This document shows positions 5,006 through 6,920 of a DNA stretch of 6,920 bases, one piece after another. The DNA comes from Spirochaetaceae bacterium. Its GTDB lineage: Bacteria > Spirochaetota > Spirochaetia > SZUA-6 > Fen-1364. Location: positions 1-6,920 of the forward strand of contig PMZS01000169.1 in NCBI GenBank assembly GCA_003170115.1. Direction: 5' to 3'. The position numbers and the translations under genes are program-made. Numbering within the stretch: the first letter of the stretch is position 1; each line of letters opens with the position of its first letter. Under the pieces are notes generated by a model, which was not told the DNA's origin, searched no databases, and saw only the letters and a list, made by a program, of their open reading frames with translations.

Positions 5006-6444
5006 ATGATCCTGAAGTAATCCACCAGCGTGCACCGCCGCTCGCGGGTGAAGGTGCGCGCCCGGGTGATTCCTTCTCCCGTGGGGCTGGCAATTGTGAA
5101 GGAGGTGAACCCCGCCCCGCCCTGGCCGAGCCCCGCGTAGCAGGGCCCGTTCTTCACGAACAGGGAGCAATTCATCACCTTCGCCATCCGGGAAAGCTTT
5201 TCGATGTCGTGGGAGTGGATCATCGCCGTGTGCCGAAACCCGTGCTCCACGGCAACGGCCATGTCGATGGCCTCGTCCACGCTCTTCATGCGTACCAGCG
5301 GAAGGACCGGCATCAGCTGCTCGGACCACACCAGAGGGTGCTCGCGATCCACCTCCATGAGCAGGAGCCGGGTCTGGGCCGGCACCTCGATTCCCGCCGC
5401 GCGCGCAATGAATGCGGCGTCCTTTCCCACCATGTCCCTGTTCGGCGCGCTCTCCGCGCGAGGGCCCTTCGGAGAGGGAATGACCAGACGGGTCACCGCG
5501 TCGATCTGCGGTCCCGAGAGCTCAAAGGCGCCGTTCGCGCGCATCTCCTGCTTCAACCGGTCGGCGATGCCTTCCACCGCGAAGACTACCTTCTCGCAGA
5601 TGCACACCACGTTGTTGTCGAAGCTGGCCCCCGCCACGATGTCGCGCCCGGCCTTCACGAGGTCGGCGGTCTGGTCCACCACGCATGGGGGATTGCCGGG
5701 GCCGGCGCAGATGGCTTTCTTCCCGCTTCCCATGGCCGCCTTCACCACTCCGGGGCCGCCCGTGACCACGAGGATGGACACTCCGGGGTGCTTCATGAGC
5801 GCGCCGGCGCTTTCAATGGTAGGTTCCGCAACCGCGCACAGCACGTTCTGCGGCCCGCCCTCACCCCTGATCGCCTCGTTGAGGAGCACGACCAGGCGGT
5901 TGGAGATGCGCCTGGCATTGGGGTGCACGTTGAACACCACCGAATTGCCCGCCGCGATCATGCCGATCGAATTACTGGTGATCGTGGCAATCGGGTTGGT
6001 CACGGGCGTAATGGCCCCGATCACCCCGTAGGGTGCGCGCTCGGTGAGCGTGAGGCCGTGCTCGTCGGAAAAGGCCGAGGGCTGCACGTCCTCCACTCCC
6101 GGGGTCTTCTCCGCCGCCAGCGCGTTTTTCACCTGCTTGTCGCGCACGTTGCCCAGGCCCGTTTCCGCAACCGCGTCACGTGAAAGGGATTCATTGTTGG
6201 AGAGCACCGCCCGCCGCATTGCTTCGATCATGCGCGTGCGGGTGTCCAGCGGAAGTGAGATCAACTCCCGCTGCGCCGCCGTGGCGGCCTTCACGGCGGA
6301 GTCCACGTCGGAGAACACGCCGCTGCCCGCTGCCGCCGAGGCACTCGCGGACCCGGCATCAGCCGCTCCCAGGAGAGCCGCGATGTCGGAGCTCTTCAGC
6401 ACCTGCTCGACGATCTGTCGTATCTCATCCGCCGCCTGCGCCAT
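5002..6444 (-). CDS. CoA-acylating aldehyde dehydrogenase (PduP/EutE type) with encapsulation peptide
   Basis: This 480-residue enzyme is the signature metabolosome dehydrogenase: aldehyde + CoA + NAD+ gives acyl-CoA + NADH, probably acetaldehyde to acetyl-CoA given the linked aldolase. Key features are 'PYGVIGAITPVTNPIATI' (138-155), the glycine-rich 'VVTGGPGVVKAA' (226-237), 'GPGNPPCVVD' (248-257), and the catalytic Cys281 in 'ASFDNNVVCICEK'. Near the C-terminus are 'EQLMPVLPLVR' (375-385) and 'SPTGEGITRARTFTRERRC' (453-471), typical of PduP. Residues 4-18 ('AADEIRQIVEQVLKS') form an amphipathic helix, followed by an Ala/Ser/Gly-rich stretch (about 22-43), consistent with an encapsulation peptide. 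The start is ATG 6444, three bases after the upstream BMC-P stop, with GAGGAA six bases upstream. It overlaps the next BMC-P by ATGA. Class is near certain; the physiological aldehyde is inferred. Confidence 0.96.
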   Translation of the reverse strand: MAQAADEIRQIVEQVLKSSDIAALLGAADAGSASASAAAGSGVFSDVDSAVKAATAAQRELISLPLDTRTRMIEAMRRAVLSNNESLSRDAVAETGLGNVRDKQVKNALAAEKTPGVEDVQPSAFSDEHGLTLTERAPYGVIGAITPVTNPIATITSNSIGMIAAGNSVVFNVHPNARRISNRLVVLLNEAIRGEGGPQNVLCAVAEPTIESAGALMKHPGVSILVVTGGPGVVKAAMGSGKKAICAGPGNPPCVVDQTADLVKAGRDIVAGASFDNNVVCICEKVVFAVEGIADRLKQEMRANGAFELSGPQIDAVTRLVIPSPKGPRAESAPNRDMVGKDAAFIARAAGIEVPAQTRLLLMEVDREHPLVWSEQLMPVLPLVRMKSVDEAIDMAVAVEHGFRHTAMIHSHDIEKLSRMAKVMNCSLFVKNGPCYAGLGQGGAGFTSFTIASPTGEGITRARTFTRERRCTLVDYFRII

Positions 6445-6447
6445 TCC

Positions 6448-6747
6448 CTATTCCTCGCGGCCCTGTGCGTACACGGTCGCGGCCGCCTGGTCGATCTCGT
6501 CCACGATCGCAACGACTAGCGTGTCCATCGGACGATCGTCGGTACGGGTGGTCCAGCGGCAGGAGCTGCCCTGGGTGAGCAGGACCATCTGCCCGCGATC
6601 GGCCCCGACCATGTCCAGGGCCACCAGGTATTCCCCCCGGCCTTTCCCCGTCTGGTCGCACTCCTCCACCAGCAGCCAGTTCGCGCCATCCACCTTGTCG
6701 CTGCGCTTCGTGGCCACCACTGTTCCCCGTACCCGCGCCAGGTTCAT
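6448..6747 (-). CDS. BMC-P shell pentamer protein (EutN/CcmL family), copy 3
   Basis: This is a third pentameric vertex protein, 99 residues. It carries 'MNLARVRGTVVATKRSDK', 'NWLLVEECDQTGKG', 'YLVALDMVGADRGQMVLLT', a 'GSSCRW' loop in the GSSAR position, and the terminal 'LVVAIVDEIDQ' strand. The usual LLLVQP segment is LLVEEC here. The ATG at 6747 forms an ATGA overlap with the stop of the preceding BMC-P, and the TAG at 6450-6448 is three bases before the aldehyde dehydrogenase start. The family call is firm. Its role relative to the other three pentamers cannot be told from sequence alone. Confidence 0.92.
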   Translation of the reverse strand: MNLARVRGTVVATKRSDKVDGANWLLVEECDQTGKGRGEYLVALDMVGADRGQMVLLTQGSSCRWTTRTDDRPMDTLVVAIVDEIDQAAATVYAQGREE

Positions 6748-6920
6748 TCGGCCGCCTTCTCGTAGGTCAGCACGCCGTCCTTCTCGATGACATCCACGAT
6801 TGCGATGATCGTCGCATCCGACGGCTTGCCCTTGGTGGTGTCTGTCATGCGCGCGCTGGATCCCGTCACGTAGAACACGATCTCCCCGGCGTTGGCCCCC
6901 ACGCTGTCGATCCCCACAAC
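6744..6920 (-). CDS. BMC-P shell pentamer protein (EutN/CcmL family), copy 4, C-terminal fragment
   Basis: The minus strand is open from the right edge, starting exactly in codon phase at 6920, to a TGA at 6746-6744: 58 codons plus stop. The start codon lies outside the window. The fragment reads 'VVGIDSVGANAGEIVFYVTG', then 'SSARMTDTTKGKPSDATIIA' and 'IVDVIEKDGV', which is a textbook EutN/CcmL second half with an intact GSSAR loop and the IIAIVD terminal strand. It overlaps copy 3 by ATGA and is the most upstream operon gene visible. Of the four pentamers it looks closest to the canonical family pattern. Confidence 0.92.
   Translation of the reverse strand, partial: VVGIDSVGANAGEIVFYVTGSSARMTDTTKGKPSDATIIAIVDVIEKDGVLTYEKAAE

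Noticed and set aside
5209..6183. Long plus-strand open frames (up to 324 codons) opposite the aldehyde dehydrogenase
   Set aside because: They mirror the codon structure of the dehydrogenase, have His/Arg/Gly-rich low-complexity products and no plausible start context.
1..6920. CRISPR array, tRNA, rRNA, insertion sequence or attachment site
   Set aside because: No regular direct repeats, no tRNA-like cloverleaf, no transposase frame and no terminal inverted repeats were seen; coding genes account for nearly all bases.

Overview
This window carries the downstream part of a bacterial microcompartment (BMC, metabolosome) operon, almost all on the minus strand. In transcription order, from the right edge to the left, it encodes a BMC-P (EutN/CcmL) shell pentamer cut by the window edge, a second BMC-P, a PduP/EutE-type CoA-acylating aldehyde dehydrogenase, two more BMC-P proteins, an RpiB-family sugar-phosphate isomerase, a deoxyribose-phosphate aldolase (DeoC), ribulose-phosphate 3-epimerase (Rpe) and a LacX/YeaD-like aldose 1-epimerase. 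A small 100-residue protein of unknown function and an IclR-family regulator follow on the same strand. At the left edge, the 3' end of a URO-D (uroporphyrinogen decarboxylase-like) gene on the plus strand converges on iclR.

The gene content matches what BMC surveys call the sugar-phosphate-utilising (SPU) type; I make this assignment from memory of the gene set. The likely chemistry is DeoC cleaving 2-deoxyribose 5-phosphate to glyceraldehyde 3-phosphate and acetaldehyde, with the dehydrogenase turning acetaldehyde into acetyl-CoA inside the shell. DeoC and the dehydrogenase both start with a short amphipathic helix followed by a low-complexity Ala/Gly-rich linker, which is the usual form of a BMC encapsulation peptide. 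RpiB, Rpe and the aldose epimerase have no such extension. They probably feed or drain the pathway through ribose 5-P, ribulose 5-P and xylulose 5-P and through sugar anomers, although RpiB could enter the shell by another route.

The core genes are tightly packed. Most junctions are ATGA or GTGA overlaps or a TAATG overlap; the others are gaps of 3 and 17 nt. This indicates one translationally coupled transcript whose promoter lies beyond position 6920. The small protein and iclR are set off by gaps of 45 and 62 nt, and a good promoter candidate sits just upstream of iclR.

No hexameric (BMC-H) or trimeric (BMC-T) shell gene, phosphotransacylase (PduL/Pta), alcohol dehydrogenase or sugar kinase is visible here; they would be expected upstream, past the right edge. 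The DNA is GC-rich with strong GC preference at third codon positions, and this produces many spurious antisense reading frames. The genes point to a bacterium with a GC-rich genome, but I cannot assign a phylum from this window.
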